A DNA stretch of 64,000 bases from NCBI GenBank assembly GCA_015488685.1, contig WFNH01000089.1, positions 1 through 64,000 of the forward strand. The letters are read 5' to 3'. Of the stretch, positions 34,406 to 46,341 are shown one piece after another (position 1 is the stretch's first letter; each line of letters starts with the position of its first letter). Both the position numbers and the translations under genes were made by a program. This DNA comes from Marinosulfonomonas sp. (GTDB taxonomy: Bacteria; Pseudomonadota; Alphaproteobacteria; Rhodobacterales; Rhodobacteraceae). The notes beneath the pieces were generated by a model, which was not told the origin of the DNA, made no database searches, and was given only the letters and a program-made list of their open reading frames with translations.

Positions 34406-34747
34406 TTACAAATCACGATCAATGCAAAGGCGAACTCTTTTCTCTGAATTATTATTCAGCTTGATGGTTATTCCAGATTCCTTATCAAAACCAGACAAGT
34501 AAACGCTCTTACCACTAATCGGCAACTTTGCATCTTCAAGCCCTCTTTTGGATGTATCCACTCCAATATTCACGAATGGGCCACTTGTCTTTATTCGGCG
34601 GCCACGCTCATCCTTTCGTTCAACATACAGTATGTTGGACAGTATTATAAACTCCTCGGTAAGACTGTTGGGGTTCTTAAGGCGTTCCGCGCAGTTAATT
34701 ATGAACTCCTCGGAATCTGGGGTGAAATATATATCGTTCCTAGTCAT
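34406..34747 (-). CDS. Hypothetical protein (AT-rich, orphan)
   Basis: 113-aa ORF MTRNDIYFTPDSEEFIINCAERLKNPN; coding-like composition, no family recognised. Confidence 0.5.
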   Translation of the reverse strand: MTRNDIYFTPDSEEFIINCAERLKNPNSLTEEFIILSNILYVERKDERGRRIKTSGPFVNIGVDTSKRGLEDAKLPISGKSVYLSGFDKESGITIKLNNNSEKRVRLCIDRDL

Positions 34748-34835
34748 TTTCCTATCGACTCCAATAAGTTATCTTACTCTGAATTGCCCTCAAATTTGGA
34801 TTAGCCTGTTCTTCAATGAATAGATGCAGTTTCAG

Positions 34836-35075
34836 CTAAGGGCGTACCCGCATCACCTGCACCTGTCCATTTTCAATTAATGATATAGGGAAAAATATCA
34901 GCCCCCCATTATTTTGTTTGATCATTATACCTTGATATTGATCAATGGGCCATTCTGTGGATGTGAACTCATCGGAATAGGAATTATTTGGCTTGCAAAA
35001 CATGACCTTTCCCTCAATATCACCATCTACGATTACAACGTCCCCAGAACGTATATCCGAAATATGTTCTTTCAT
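34836..35075 (-). CDS. Hypothetical protein (AT-rich, orphan)
   Basis: 79-aa ORF MKEHISDIRSGDVVIVDGDIEGKVMFCKPNN. Confidence 0.5.
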   Translation of the reverse strand: MKEHISDIRSGDVVIVDGDIEGKVMFCKPNNSYSDEFTSTEWPIDQYQGIMIKQNNGGLIFFPISLIENGQVQVMRVRP

Positions 35076-35293
35076 AATAATACCTGCATTATGGAGTTAG
35101 AGGCGGAGATCATTGCGTGAACCGTACCATCCAGTGCGAGGAAGATGAACCCACCGGTTGCCATCGAGATTAAAGGTGAAATGAGACGCGGCTAAGATGC
35201 GAATTCTACTTGCGCTCATCTGATCCAGGCCCTGTATTTTCGGTACAAAAGGACAGCGGATACACAAATAAGTAATGTAACCGGAATGCTTAT

Positions 35294-35395
35294 TCAGCCC
35301 AACCACAGCTCTAGGAATTGTTGAAACACAGCCATGAGGAATGTGATCACTATCTCAAATAGAAGTGACATTATTTTTCGCATGATTGTACGCAT
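35294..35395 (-). CDS. Possible small hydrophobic protein (33 aa)
   Basis: MRTIMRKIMSLLFEIVITFLMAVFQQFLELWLG, purine-rich upstream sequence; open frame resumes after TGA. Confidence 0.35.
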   Translation of the reverse strand: MRTIMRKIMSLLFEIVITFLMAVFQQFLELWLG

Positions 35396-35400
35396 ACCCC

Positions 35401-36039
35401 CTACCTTTTCCTGCGCCGAAACAGCCGCCGGTTCTTGCTGACAAACTCGCGGATTATCCCCGCCAGACCGCTTTTGTCGTGCCCCTGCAAATAGCCGTAA
35501 CCAGCCCACGCCCCGACAAAAGCGCCGATCACATCGACGATCAGATCCCACATGGTGTCGATCAGGCCGGACTTTTGCATGTTCAAGCCGAACGTCTGAT
35601 CCATGGCGAACTCGAAAATCTCCCACATCACCCCGATGCTGACGGCAATCGCGAAGGCCATAAAGGACAGCGCCCAAGGCGGGGCGGCATAGCGGTCGCC
35701 CTCGAACAGGATGAACACAAAGATAAACCCGATCAGCCCGAACCCCATGGCCGAGCCGCCATGCAACAGCACATCCCACCACCAGTATTTTTCGTAAAAG
35801 TCGAACGCCTCGCCCAGATAAATGGTGCCGAATACGAACAGCACCACTCCGGCGAAAAACCTTACCGGCAGGCGAATTCGGAAGCGGTCGGCAAAGACCA
35901 TAGGGGCAAACGACAGGGACAGGGTGGCCAGAGTGATGAAGGCGAGCGAGTATTGCCCGTTGATCATTGAGGCCACAAATTCCAGCGCCAGAACGGCCCA
36001 GATCAGGTAGACGACATAGCTTTGCTTGCCCAGTTTCAT
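35401..36039 (-). CDS. Multi-pass integral membrane protein of unknown function (YjdF/DUF2238-like)
   Basis: About 6 hydrophobic segments; WWDVLLHGGSAMGFGLIGF, GVMWEIFEFAMDQTFG, DTMWDLIVDVIGAFVG. Confidence 0.7.
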   Translation of the reverse strand: MKLGKQSYVVYLIWAVLALEFVASMINGQYSLAFITLATLSLSFAPMVFADRFRIRLPVRFFAGVVLFVFGTIYLGEAFDFYEKYWWWDVLLHGGSAMGFGLIGFIFVFILFEGDRYAAPPWALSFMAFAIAVSIGVMWEIFEFAMDQTFGLNMQKSGLIDTMWDLIVDVIGAFVGAWAGYGYLQGHDKSGLAGIIREFVSKNRRLFRRRKR

Positions 36040-36103
36040 GCCATGATGATATGCCGCGCGGCCGCCGGGTTCAATCGGTGTTAAAACGGGTTATATAGCG
36101 GGT

Positions 36104-36790
36104 ATGACACAAGAGTTTCGCATCGCTTCCTATAATCTGCGCAAATGCGTTGGCCTTGACCGGCGGCGCACCCCGTCGCGCAGCCTTGAGGTGATCAACA
36201 GCATCGGTGCCGATATCATCGCCCTGCAAGAGGCCGACCGCCGTCTGGGCAAACGCCCCGCCGCCCTGCCCGCCGATATGGTGCGGGCCTATAGCGATTA
36301 TGTGCCGCTGGCGCTGGATGAGACCGGCGTGTCGCTGGGATGGCATGGTAATGCGGTGCTGGTGCGCGAAGGGCTGGAGGTTGGCGCGATCCACCGGCTG
36401 TCCCTGCCGGGGCTGGAGCCACGCGGCGCCGTGGTGGCCGATATCGGCCCGCTGCGGCTGGTGGCGGTGCATCTGGGGCTAATCCGGCGTTACCGGCTGG
36501 AGCAGATGGCAGCGATACTGGCTGCCCTTGCCCCCCTGCCCGCGCGTCCCACGGTGATCACCGGCGATTTTAACGAATGGTCGCCTTCGCGCGGGATGGA
36601 GCCGCTGAAAGAGCATTTCACCATCCACGCCCCCGGCCTGTCCTTCCACGCCGCCCGCCCCGTGGCCGCGCTGGACCGGTTTGCGATTGATCGCGGTGTG
36701 CATCTGAAAACCGCAGGCGTGGTGCAAACGCCCTTGTCACGGCGGGCATCGGACCATCTGCCCGTTTGGGCGGATGTGGTGGTTGGATAG
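36104..36790 (+). CDS. Endonuclease/exonuclease/phosphatase family protein
   Basis: FRIASYNLRKCVGLDRRR...DIIALQEADRR...VITGDFNEW...SDHLPVWADV. Confidence 0.9.
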   Translation: MTQEFRIASYNLRKCVGLDRRRTPSRSLEVINSIGADIIALQEADRRLGKRPAALPADMVRAYSDYVPLALDETGVSLGWHGNAVLVREGLEVGAIHRLSLPGLEPRGAVVADIGPLRLVAVHLGLIRRYRLEQMAAILAALAPLPARPTVITGDFNEWSPSRGMEPLKEHFTIHAPGLSFHAARPVAALDRFAIDRGVHLKTAGVVQTPLSRRASDHLPVWADVVVG

Positions 36791-36813
36791 GATATGACTT
36801 GTGCCGCCCGCAC

Positions 36814-36976
36814 CCGTCATTTTGTAAAAGTGATAGCGCCCGACCTGGAGGGTGCATTTCAATGTGGATTCCACATATGGAACGGTTGTGCCAATCCCAT
36901 ACGTCCACCTATTCGCTACCGTAGCAAAGCGCCCTCCTTGGGGAGGTCGGGCGCTGTCATTTTTGCAAAATGACGG
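36814..36976. mobile_element. MITE-like element or long inverted-repeat intergenic unit with 33-bp terminal inverted repeats
   Basis: CCGTCATTTTGTAAAAGTGATAGCGCCCGACCT (36814-36846) vs reverse complement of 36944-36976 CCGTCATTTTGCAAAAATGACAGCGCCCGACCT: 30/33 identical. Confidence 0.6.
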
Positions 36977-36985
36977 CCCGCCACC

Positions 36986-37870
36986 TCACCGCACCGGCCT
37001 GTTCACCAGCAATATCCCCCCGGCCACCAGAACCAGCGACAGGATCAAGGACGGGCTTAGCGACTCGCCCAACAGCAGCCAACCCATGAACACCCCGAAA
37101 ATCGGCGTTAAAAAGCTGAACGAGGCCACTGAGGACGCCGGATAGATTGAAAGCAGCCACAGCCAGAAGATAAATCCTGCCGACACCACCACAACGATCT
37201 GAAAGCCCAGCCCCCACAGGTGGATCGGCGCAAGGTCCCGCACCAGTGGGCCAAACAGCGGGGCCACGGCCAGCAGGATCGGGGCCGAGATCAGAACCTG
37301 CCAGAACACCTGCATTTCCGCCCGCACCTCGGACAGGCGCGTGGCGCGGGCGACCAGTGTGATCCCTGCCCAGCCAAATGCGGCTCCCAAGGCAAACAGA
37401 TCACCCGTCAGGCTGCCCTCACCGCCCGATCCACGCGAAATGATAGCCCAGGACACGCCCGCAAACGCCATCAGAAGCCCTGCCGCCTTAATGGGTGTGA
37501 TCCGCTCGCCCGGCATCAGGAAATGCGCGGCAATCGCCAGCCAGACAGGCATGGAATAAAAGATCACCGTGGTGCGGGTGACGCTGGTCAGATCCAGCGC
37601 CATGAACAGGCAGATGAATTCAAACGCAAACACCACGCCCATCAGAATCCCCGCGCGGATGGTTCCGGGTTTGAAATCCAGCTTGCGCCCCCGCAGACGG
37701 ATCCACAGCCAGACACAAAAAATCACCCCGAGCGAGCGTAATCCGGCAAAGAACACCGGCTGCAAGCCACCGTTCACCACCTTGATCACAACCTGATTGA
37801 ACCCCAGCAACACCGAAAACCCGATCAGGGAAATCGCACCGAACATGTCGATATTGGGTTTGCGTTGCAT
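36986..37870 (-). CDS. DMT superfamily (EamA) transporter
   Basis: Ten TM segments; FGAISLIGFSVLLGFNQVVIKVVNGG; start placed at 37870. Confidence 0.87.
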   Translation of the reverse strand: MQRKPNIDMFGAISLIGFSVLLGFNQVVIKVVNGGLQPVFFAGLRSLGVIFCVWLWIRLRGRKLDFKPGTIRAGILMGVVFAFEFICLFMALDLTSVTRTTVIFYSMPVWLAIAAHFLMPGERITPIKAAGLLMAFAGVSWAIISRGSGGEGSLTGDLFALGAAFGWAGITLVARATRLSEVRAEMQVFWQVLISAPILLAVAPLFGPLVRDLAPIHLWGLGFQIVVVVSAGFIFWLWLLSIYPASSVASFSFLTPIFGVFMGWLLLGESLSPSLILSLVLVAGGILLVNRPVR

Positions 37871-37981
37871 CAGGCCTCCTGTCTTTTCGTCAACAGCGCA
37901 CGGCTTCGCCGATCTTGCAAGTTCCATTTTGCAAGGCGGGTGTGATAGGAAGCAAGAAAACAGGATTAGGGACGCCCCAAT

Positions 37982-39232
37982 ATGACACTTCTGCAAATCG
38001 CTTCACTATTGATCGTGCTGGCCGGTGCATTCGGCGCGTTCAATTATCTGTTCCTGAAACTCCCCCCTTCCATCGGCATCCTGATCGTGGCCTTTCTGGC
38101 GTCCTTGGCCGTGATGGGGGTGGATTACGCCCTGCCCGAATGGGGCATGGCCGACAAGGTACGCGGCATTGTTGAGGAGATCGAGTTTTCCTCCTCGCTG
38201 CTGGAAGGCATGTTGGGCCTGTTGTTGTTTGCCGGTGCGCTACATGTAAAGATGAGCGATCTTAGGCGCGAATGGGCACTGGTGGCCTTGATGGCCACCG
38301 TTGGCGTGGGCCTGTCAACCGCCGTTATTGGCGTTGGCTTTAGCTGGATCACCGGTATGCCGCTGATCGTGGCGCTGGTGTTTGGCGCACTGGCCTCGCC
38401 CACCGATCCGGTGGCGGTGCTGGGGGTGCTGCGCTCGGCCAACCTGAAAAAATCCATGGAAACCAAGATCGCAGGGGAAAGCCTGTTCAATGACGGCGTG
38501 GCCTATGTGGTGTTCCTGATCCTGATCGGCATGGCCTTTCCGACCGGCCACGAGGAACATGCCTCGGGTTTGATCGGCGGGCTGAAACTGTTTGGCCAGG
38601 AGGCGATCGGCGGTGCGGTTCTGGGTGCGGTTCTGGGCTGGCTGACATTCCGCGTGATGCGGCTGATCGACGATTATTCGCTTGAGGTGCTGATCACGCT
38701 GGGGCTGGCGTTCGGCGGCTATGAACTGGCGGTTTTCCTGAAAGTGTCCGCGCCCATCATGGCGGTGGTTGCAGGGCTGTTCATCGGCGATGTCGGCATG
38801 AAACACGGCATGTCTGAGGAAACCCGCAAATACGTCAACGCCTTCTGGAAACTGATCGACGAAATCCTGAACGCGGTGCTGTTTTTGATGATCGGATTCG
38901 AGGTGTTCGCAGTGGCCTTTAACACCGATGCGATCACCGCAGGCGTCGCGGCAATCGGCCTGTCGCTGGCGGGCCGTCTGGTGGCCGTGGTGGTGCCAAT
39001 CCTGATGCTCAAACCCTTTCGCGGCTTTTCCAAAGGGGTGATCCCGATCATGACTTGGGGCGGGCTGAAGGGCGGCATATCGGTTGCGCTTGCCTTGTCC
39101 CTGCCCGCCAGTGAATGGAAACCGCTGATCCTGGCGGCAACCTATATTCTGGTGATGTTCTCGATCATCGTGCAGGGGCTGACGGTGGGACCGCTGGCAA
39201 CACGGGCCGGACGGGAACCGGAATTGGTGTAA
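37982..39232 (+). CDS. Cation:proton antiporter (CPA1/NhaP-type)
   Basis: GALASPTDPVAVLGVLR...IAGESLFNDGVAYVVF signature. Confidence 0.92.
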   Translation: MTLLQIASLLIVLAGAFGAFNYLFLKLPPSIGILIVAFLASLAVMGVDYALPEWGMADKVRGIVEEIEFSSSLLEGMLGLLLFAGALHVKMSDLRREWALVALMATVGVGLSTAVIGVGFSWITGMPLIVALVFGALASPTDPVAVLGVLRSANLKKSMETKIAGESLFNDGVAYVVFLILIGMAFPTGHEEHASGLIGGLKLFGQEAIGGAVLGAVLGWLTFRVMRLIDDYSLEVLITLGLAFGGYELAVFLKVSAPIMAVVAGLFIGDVGMKHGMSEETRKYVNAFWKLIDEILNAVLFLMIGFEVFAVAFNTDAITAGVAAIGLSLAGRLVAVVVPILMLKPFRGFSKGVIPIMTWGGLKGGISVALALSLPASEWKPLILAATYILVMFSIIVQGLTVGPLATRAGREPELV

Positions 39233-39244
39233 AATTCAAACAAA

Positions 39245-39275
39245 AAGCCCCGGACCAGAACCTGATCCGGGGCTT
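39245..39275. terminator. Terminator hairpin downstream of the antiporter gene
   Basis: AAGCCCCGGA-ccagaacctga-TCCGGGGCTT. Confidence 0.8.
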
Positions 39276-39341
39276 CAATGTATTTGTGGCAGGTCCCGCA
39301 TCAAGTGCGGGACAGGCATCCGGTGCGGGACAGTGTGGTGA

Positions 39342-39680
39342 TCAATACCCGCCCTTGCGACGGCTTTCCGGCAGACCGGCGATGCGTCCGCCCTGTTTGG
39401 AGGGGTCCAGCGGGAACAGTTTATACAAATCCCCCTGTTTGATCTTTTCGCCCCAAGCCGCCGACATCGCCTTGATGATGGTACGGGTGTTGGGCTGAAC
39501 CTGACCGTTTTCGAAATATTCCTCGCGCAGGTAATTCATCACATCCCAGTGGTGGTCGGTCAGTTCGATATTTTCCATCTCGGCCATGTGTTTGCCCATG
39601 TCTTCGGACCAGTCTTCCTGATTGACCAGATAGCCGTTGTCGTCGGTTTCGATTGTTTTACCGTCAAATTCAAATGACAT
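39342..39680 (-). CDS. DsrC/TusE family protein lacking the C-terminal conserved cysteine
   Basis: DDNGYLVNQEDWSEDMGKHMAEMENIELTDHHWDVMNYLREEYFENGQVQPNTRTIIKAM...GGRIAGLPESRRKGGY. Confidence 0.85.
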   Translation of the reverse strand: MSFEFDGKTIETDDNGYLVNQEDWSEDMGKHMAEMENIELTDHHWDVMNYLREEYFENGQVQPNTRTIIKAMSAAWGEKIKQGDLYKLFPLDPSKQGGRIAGLPESRRKGGY

Positions 39681-39861
39681 TGTGCACTCCCTGTTTCGTC
39701 GCGCTGGTTGGTTTTGATTACATTCAATTATCACAATGTATGCCATCCATCAAGCATCAGACATACGCAAGCTGACCTTTGGTCAGGAAATTTCCCCTAA
39801 AGGGTTTGAAGATTTTGTGCCATAAAGGGGGCGAACCGTATCAGTAACCTGGGAGAATACC

Positions 39862-40803
39862 ATGAGTCTTATGAAAACACTGGCCAAAGTCGCCATCGGT
39901 GTGGCCGTCGCCAAAGGCGTTGGCGCGATGGCAAGCAAAGGGCGCACACGTCAAGCAAGCAGTGGTGGCGGTGGCGGCCTGCTGGATGCCTTGACCGGTG
40001 GCGGCGGGGCTTCTCAGGCACAAGCAGGTGGCGGGTTGCAGGATATGCTCGGATCACTTCTGGGCGGGGGTCAGCAACAGGCAGGCCCGTCAGCCGGTGG
40101 TCTGGGCGGATTGCTGGAAGGGCTAAGCGATGCAAGCCAGCCCCACGGCGGTGTGCAATCCAGTCGCGGTGCTGCCAGCGGCGGGTTAAATGATCTGCTG
40201 GCCGGGATGGGTGGTCAAAGCGGCGGCGGCCTTGGCGGTTTGCTGGGGGGGCTAAGCAAAGGCGGCGGTGGCGATCTGGGTGGATTGCTGGGCGGACTGA
40301 TGGGCGGTGCAGCTGCGACGGCAGCGGCGGCCCCCAAAGCGAAATCAACTGGTAAAGACAAATCGGCGAACAAGCAGAGAAGCTTTGGCGACAAGTTGAA
40401 CCAGTCTCTTCTGGCCGGGGATGAACCGGATGAAGCCCCAAGCCCCGAGGAAGAATTCGCAGCCGGTCTGATGCTGAAAGCGATGATCCAAGCCGCCAAA
40501 TCGGATGGCAAGATCGACGATCGCGAGCGGGAAAAACTACTGGGCCAACTGGGCGACATTTCCCCGCAAGAGCGCGATTTCGTCAACGCCGAACTGGCGG
40601 CGCCAATTGACGTAAACGGACTGGCCGACCAAGTGCCAAATGGCATGGAAGCACAGGTTTACGCGATGTCTGTCATGGGCATTGATCTGGATAACCGCAA
40701 CGAGGCGCAGTATCTGCATGATTTTGCCACGGCACTGGGGCTGGACAGGAACGGCGTGAACAACATCCACGCACAACTGGGCGTGCCGTCGATTTACGGA
40801 TAA
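39862..40803 (+). CDS. DUF533 / TerB-like tellurite resistance domain protein with Gly-rich N-terminal region
   Basis: C-terminal LMLKAMIQAAKSDGKIDDREREKLLGQLGDIS...; N-terminal GGLGGLLGGL repeats. Confidence 0.85.
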   Translation: MSLMKTLAKVAIGVAVAKGVGAMASKGRTRQASSGGGGGLLDALTGGGGASQAQAGGGLQDMLGSLLGGGQQQAGPSAGGLGGLLEGLSDASQPHGGVQSSRGAASGGLNDLLAGMGGQSGGGLGGLLGGLSKGGGGDLGGLLGGLMGGAAATAAAAPKAKSTGKDKSANKQRSFGDKLNQSLLAGDEPDEAPSPEEEFAAGLMLKAMIQAAKSDGKIDDREREKLLGQLGDISPQERDFVNAELAAPIDVNGLADQVPNGMEAQVYAMSVMGIDLDNRNEAQYLHDFATALGLDRNGVNNIHAQLGVPSIYG

Positions 40804-40818
40804 CCTGTTAAAATCCAA

Positions 40819-40855
40819 AAAACCGCCCTGTGTAAACCTTGCGTGGGGCGGTTTT
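40819..40855 (+). terminator. Rho-independent terminator after the DUF533 gene
   Basis: AAAACCGCCC ... GGGCGGTTTT. Confidence 0.75.
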
Positions 40856-40937
40856 CTTATGCGTGCGCCTAAATATCGGACTAGAGCCTTGCGAATTTTT
40901 CCCTTATCCTGCCAGAAAACGTATCAGGACCACCGCA

Positions 40938-41344
40938 ATGCCACAAACCATCATCGCCAAATGCGAACGCAGCGGGCTGCGTATGACCGAACAGCGCCGC
41001 GTGATTGCCAATGTGTTGGAAGACGCCCACGACCACCCCGATGTCGAGGCGCTCTATACCCGTGCCAGCGCGATTGACCCGCGCATTTCCATCGCCACCG
41101 TCTATCGCACCGTCAAACTGTTCGAGGAAGCGGGCATTCTGGACAAACACGAATTCGGCGATGGCCGTGCCCGTTATGAATCGGCTGATCGTGATCACCA
41201 TGACCATCTGATCGACATGAACTCGGGCCAGGTGATCGAATTTTGCGACCCCGAAATCGAAGCCCTGCAGGAAAAGATCGCCCAGAAACTGGGCTACAGG
41301 CTGAAAGGGCACCGTCTGGAACTCTACGGCGTGCCGATCAAGAA

Positions 41345-41348
<4 letters not shown>
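40938..41348 (+). CDS. fur: Fur family transcriptional regulator
   Basis: ERSGLRMTEQRRVIANVLEDAHDHPDVEALYTRA...ISIATVYRTVKLFEEAGIL; DHHDHLI metal site. Confidence 0.88.
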
Positions 41349-43578
<2,230 letters not shown>

Positions 43579-43579
43579 G

Positions 43580-43624
43580 AAAATGATGGTGCAACCGGAC
43601 AAGCACGGTTTGCACCATCATTTG
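43580..43624. terminator. Strong hairpin downstream of eno
   Basis: AAATGATGGTGCAA-CCG ... CGG-TTTGCACCATCATTT. Confidence 0.7.
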
Positions 43625-43756
43625 CACTTTCGATGAAAGGATTACGATGGCGTTATCTTGCCGACCTACCTTATTACGCAGCTTGTAACACATCTTCAAT
43701 TACGGCAGTATCCCATTTTAATCATTCAGCTTCCTGACATATTAAGGAGCCTTAAG

Positions 43757-44572
43757 TTGCACAAATCCCTGCTTGCCCTTGCCTTGCTCACCTCGGCTTG
43801 TGTTGTTCCGATCCCCGAAACGCAGGAAATGAAGGACGCCCGTGTTCCGGTGGTTCCGGCAAACCCCTGCGAAACCAAAAGCGCTGCCAGCTGTAACTAC
43901 ATCAATGCACCAGTTGTCCTGCAGCCCAAACCGATCCGGCTAAAGAACCGCTCCCTGCCTTTTTTCAGGACCGCCCGTGAAATCGAATTTGTAGATGCGC
44001 GCCCGAACAAATGGATCGCGCCCCGCAATACGCTGACGGATGGCGCCTCGATTCCGAAAATGTTTTTCAAACTGATCGGCACCCCGCGCAGCAAGGAATT
44101 CATCAACGCCGCCACCCTGCATGATGCCTATTGCGGGGTCGGCAATGAAAATCTGCCGCAATATCACTCGGATATCTGGCAAAACGTGCACAGGATGTTC
44201 TATGACGCGCTGCGGGTCGATGGCACGCCCTCCCCAAAGGCCAAGATCATGTATGCGGCCGTATATCTGGCCGGTCCCCGCTGGAACATGCCCGGCACGG
44301 CACCAAAAGTCCGGGCCGTTCCGGGGCTTATGGTCGTTACAGCGCCGCTAACTGCAGGCCCGCCCAACACTCCGCTGCCAAAACTGATCCCGGAAGATAT
44401 GCTGATCAAAGCGATGCAGGACGCAATCCTGTTCATCAACAAAACCAATCCGTCGCTAAGACGACTGGAATCCTATCTTCGCAAAAGCGAACAAGGCATG
44501 TTGGCCCAAATCAGCAAAGGGGCGGCGGACAGCAACCAGACCAGCAGCACTTCGGAATCCGCCAATTACTAA
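43757..44572 (+). CDS. Lipoprotein with DUF1353 domain (probable TTG start)
   Basis: LHKSLLALALLTSACVV lipobox; LTDGASIPKMFFKLIG...NAATLHDAYC; AAGGAG upstream of TTG. Confidence 0.75.
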   Translation: MHKSLLALALLTSACVVPIPETQEMKDARVPVVPANPCETKSAASCNYINAPVVLQPKPIRLKNRSLPFFRTAREIEFVDARPNKWIAPRNTLTDGASIPKMFFKLIGTPRSKEFINAATLHDAYCGVGNENLPQYHSDIWQNVHRMFYDALRVDGTPSPKAKIMYAAVYLAGPRWNMPGTAPKVRAVPGLMVVTAPLTAGPPNTPLPKLIPEDMLIKAMQDAILFINKTNPSLRRLESYLRKSEQGMLAQISKGAADSNQTSSTSESANY

Positions 44573-44575
44573 AGT

Positions 44576-45013
44576 ATGACCATACCCAATACCGCCGACC
44601 GGATCATCCAGCAACTCAACCTGTCCCCCCACCCCGAGGGCGGGCATTACCGGCAAACATGGATTGCCGATGCCGATCAGGGCACCCGCCCCGACGGCAC
44701 AGCAATCCTGTTTCTGCTGAAAGCGGGCGAAGTCAGCCGCTGGCACCGGATCGATGCGGTGGAAATCTGGCACTTCTACGCAGGTGCGCCATTAACCCTC
44801 AGCATGGCCAAAACCGAATCCGGCCCCGCCTGCGATCACACCCTTGGGCCGGATGTTCTGAACGGCCAGTCCCCGCAGTTGATCGTCCCTACCCGCCATT
44901 GGCAGGCCGCCCGCAGCACCGGTGACTATACATTGGTCGGCTGCACCGTTTCCCCCGCCTTTAGGTTCGAAGGGTTCGAAATGGCAGACACAAGTTTCGA
45001 TATTCCGCGCTAG
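44576..45013 (+). CDS. Cupin domain-containing protein (DUF985)
   Basis: LNLSPHPEGGHYRQTW...SRWHRIDAVEIWHFYAGAPL...GCTVSPAFRFEGFE. Confidence 0.9.
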   Translation: MTIPNTADRIIQQLNLSPHPEGGHYRQTWIADADQGTRPDGTAILFLLKAGEVSRWHRIDAVEIWHFYAGAPLTLSMAKTESGPACDHTLGPDVLNGQSPQLIVPTRHWQAARSTGDYTLVGCTVSPAFRFEGFEMADTSFDIPR

Positions 45014-45177
45014 GCTTCCCGTCTTTGTTCCACAAATATCCGCGCCGCAGGCATCTGCACTTGCAATAATATGAAACGTCCGCATCTGAAGCGAAACACC
45101 GGCCACAGACACCCGTTAAACAAACCAGCGTGGGCGCAAGCCCACTCCTTTTGGGCAGCCGAGCATCACAACGCAGT

Positions 45178-46272
45178 TCACGGATAACTGATCCTGCCGC
45201 CGCCAACTGTCGCCGCCACACCCGTGGTCATTGGCGCCGAGGTCGGCAATCCCCGCAGCACCCGCACTGCCAGATAGGCAAACGCCTGCGCCTCCAGCAT
45301 ATCACCGTCCAGCCCCACGTCCTCGACCGGCAGAACCGGACATTTCAACACCCCCGCCAACAGTGCCATCAACACCGGATTATGCCGCCCACCGCCACAG
45401 ACCAGCACCCGCTTGGGCGGCACGGGGCAATGTTCCATCCCCTTGCCCACCGATGCCGCGGCAATCGCTGTCAGCGTAGCCACCGCATCGGCATCCGAGT
45501 GGCCGGACACCTGTTGCAACAGATCGTCAAATTCGTTCCGGTCCAGCGATTTCGGTGGAACCTGGTGAAAATACCCCCGCTTCAAAAATGCCCGCACCAA
45601 CGCCATATCCACCGTGCCCTTTGCCGCCAGTTCTCCGTCACGATCACAGTCCTGCCCTAACCTTTGCGCCACCAGATCATTGATCGGCGCATTGGCGGGA
45701 CCGGTGTCAAACGCCAGCAGGGCACCCTCTTCCTCGGGCACAGATTTCAAGGGATCCACCCATGTCACGTTGCCCACACCGCCAAGGTTCAAAAACACCA
45801 GCGGTGCATCGGCCTTGATCCATTTGGCGCAGGCAAAATGGAAAAACGGTGCTAGCGGCGCGCCTTGCCCGCCCATTTCCACATCACTGCTGCGAAAATC
45901 CCAGACCACCGGCTTGTTCAGCAATTCCGCCAACCGCTGCCCGTCGCCCGCTTGATGGGTGCCGCGCCCGCCCGGGTCATGCGCCAGCGTCTGGCCGTGG
46001 AACCCCACCAGTTCGGCCTTTTTGAAACCGGACAGAACCTCGGCATGGGTGGCCTCGACCAATTCGGTTGCCGCATCGACACCCGCGTCACCAGGCCATT
46101 TGCCAAAGGCTGCGGAAATCACCTGCCGGTCCTTGTCCGAATAGGGTTGATAGGCATTCTCGCCAAACTCGAAAATCACCTCGCCATCGGTTCGCAGCAT
46201 CGCCGCATCCACCCCGTCAAGCGAGGTGCCCGACATCGCGCCAAGCGCCCAAACCGGTCCTGTTTTCAACAT
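45178..46272 (-). CDS. anmK: Anhydro-N-acetylmuramic acid kinase
   Basis: [17 protein letters not shown]...[14 protein letters not shown]; start placed at 46272. Confidence 0.96.
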   Translation of the reverse strand: MLKTGPVWALGAMSGTSLDGVDAAMLRTDGEVIFEFGENAYQPYSDKDRQVISAAFGKWPGDAGVDAATELVEATHAEVLSGFKKAELVGFHGQTLAHDPGGRGTHQAGDGQRLAELLNKPVVWDFRSSDVEMGGQGAPLAPFFHFACAKWIKADAPLVFLNLGGVGNVTWVDPLKSVPEEEGALLAFDTGPANAPINDLVAQRLGQDCDRDGELAAKGTVDMALVRAFLKRGYFHQVPPKSLDRNEFDDLLQQVSGHSDADAVATLTAIAAASVGKGMEHCPVPPKRVLVCGGGRHNPVLMALLAGVLKCPVLPVEDVGLDGDMLEAQAFAYLAVRVLRGLPTSAPMTTGVAATVGGGRISYP

Positions 46273-46341
46273 CCTCTTTCCCTTCGCCGCTGTCCCCGAT
46301 ATATCAGGGCGCAACGCACATGAGAACGGATATTTGATACC

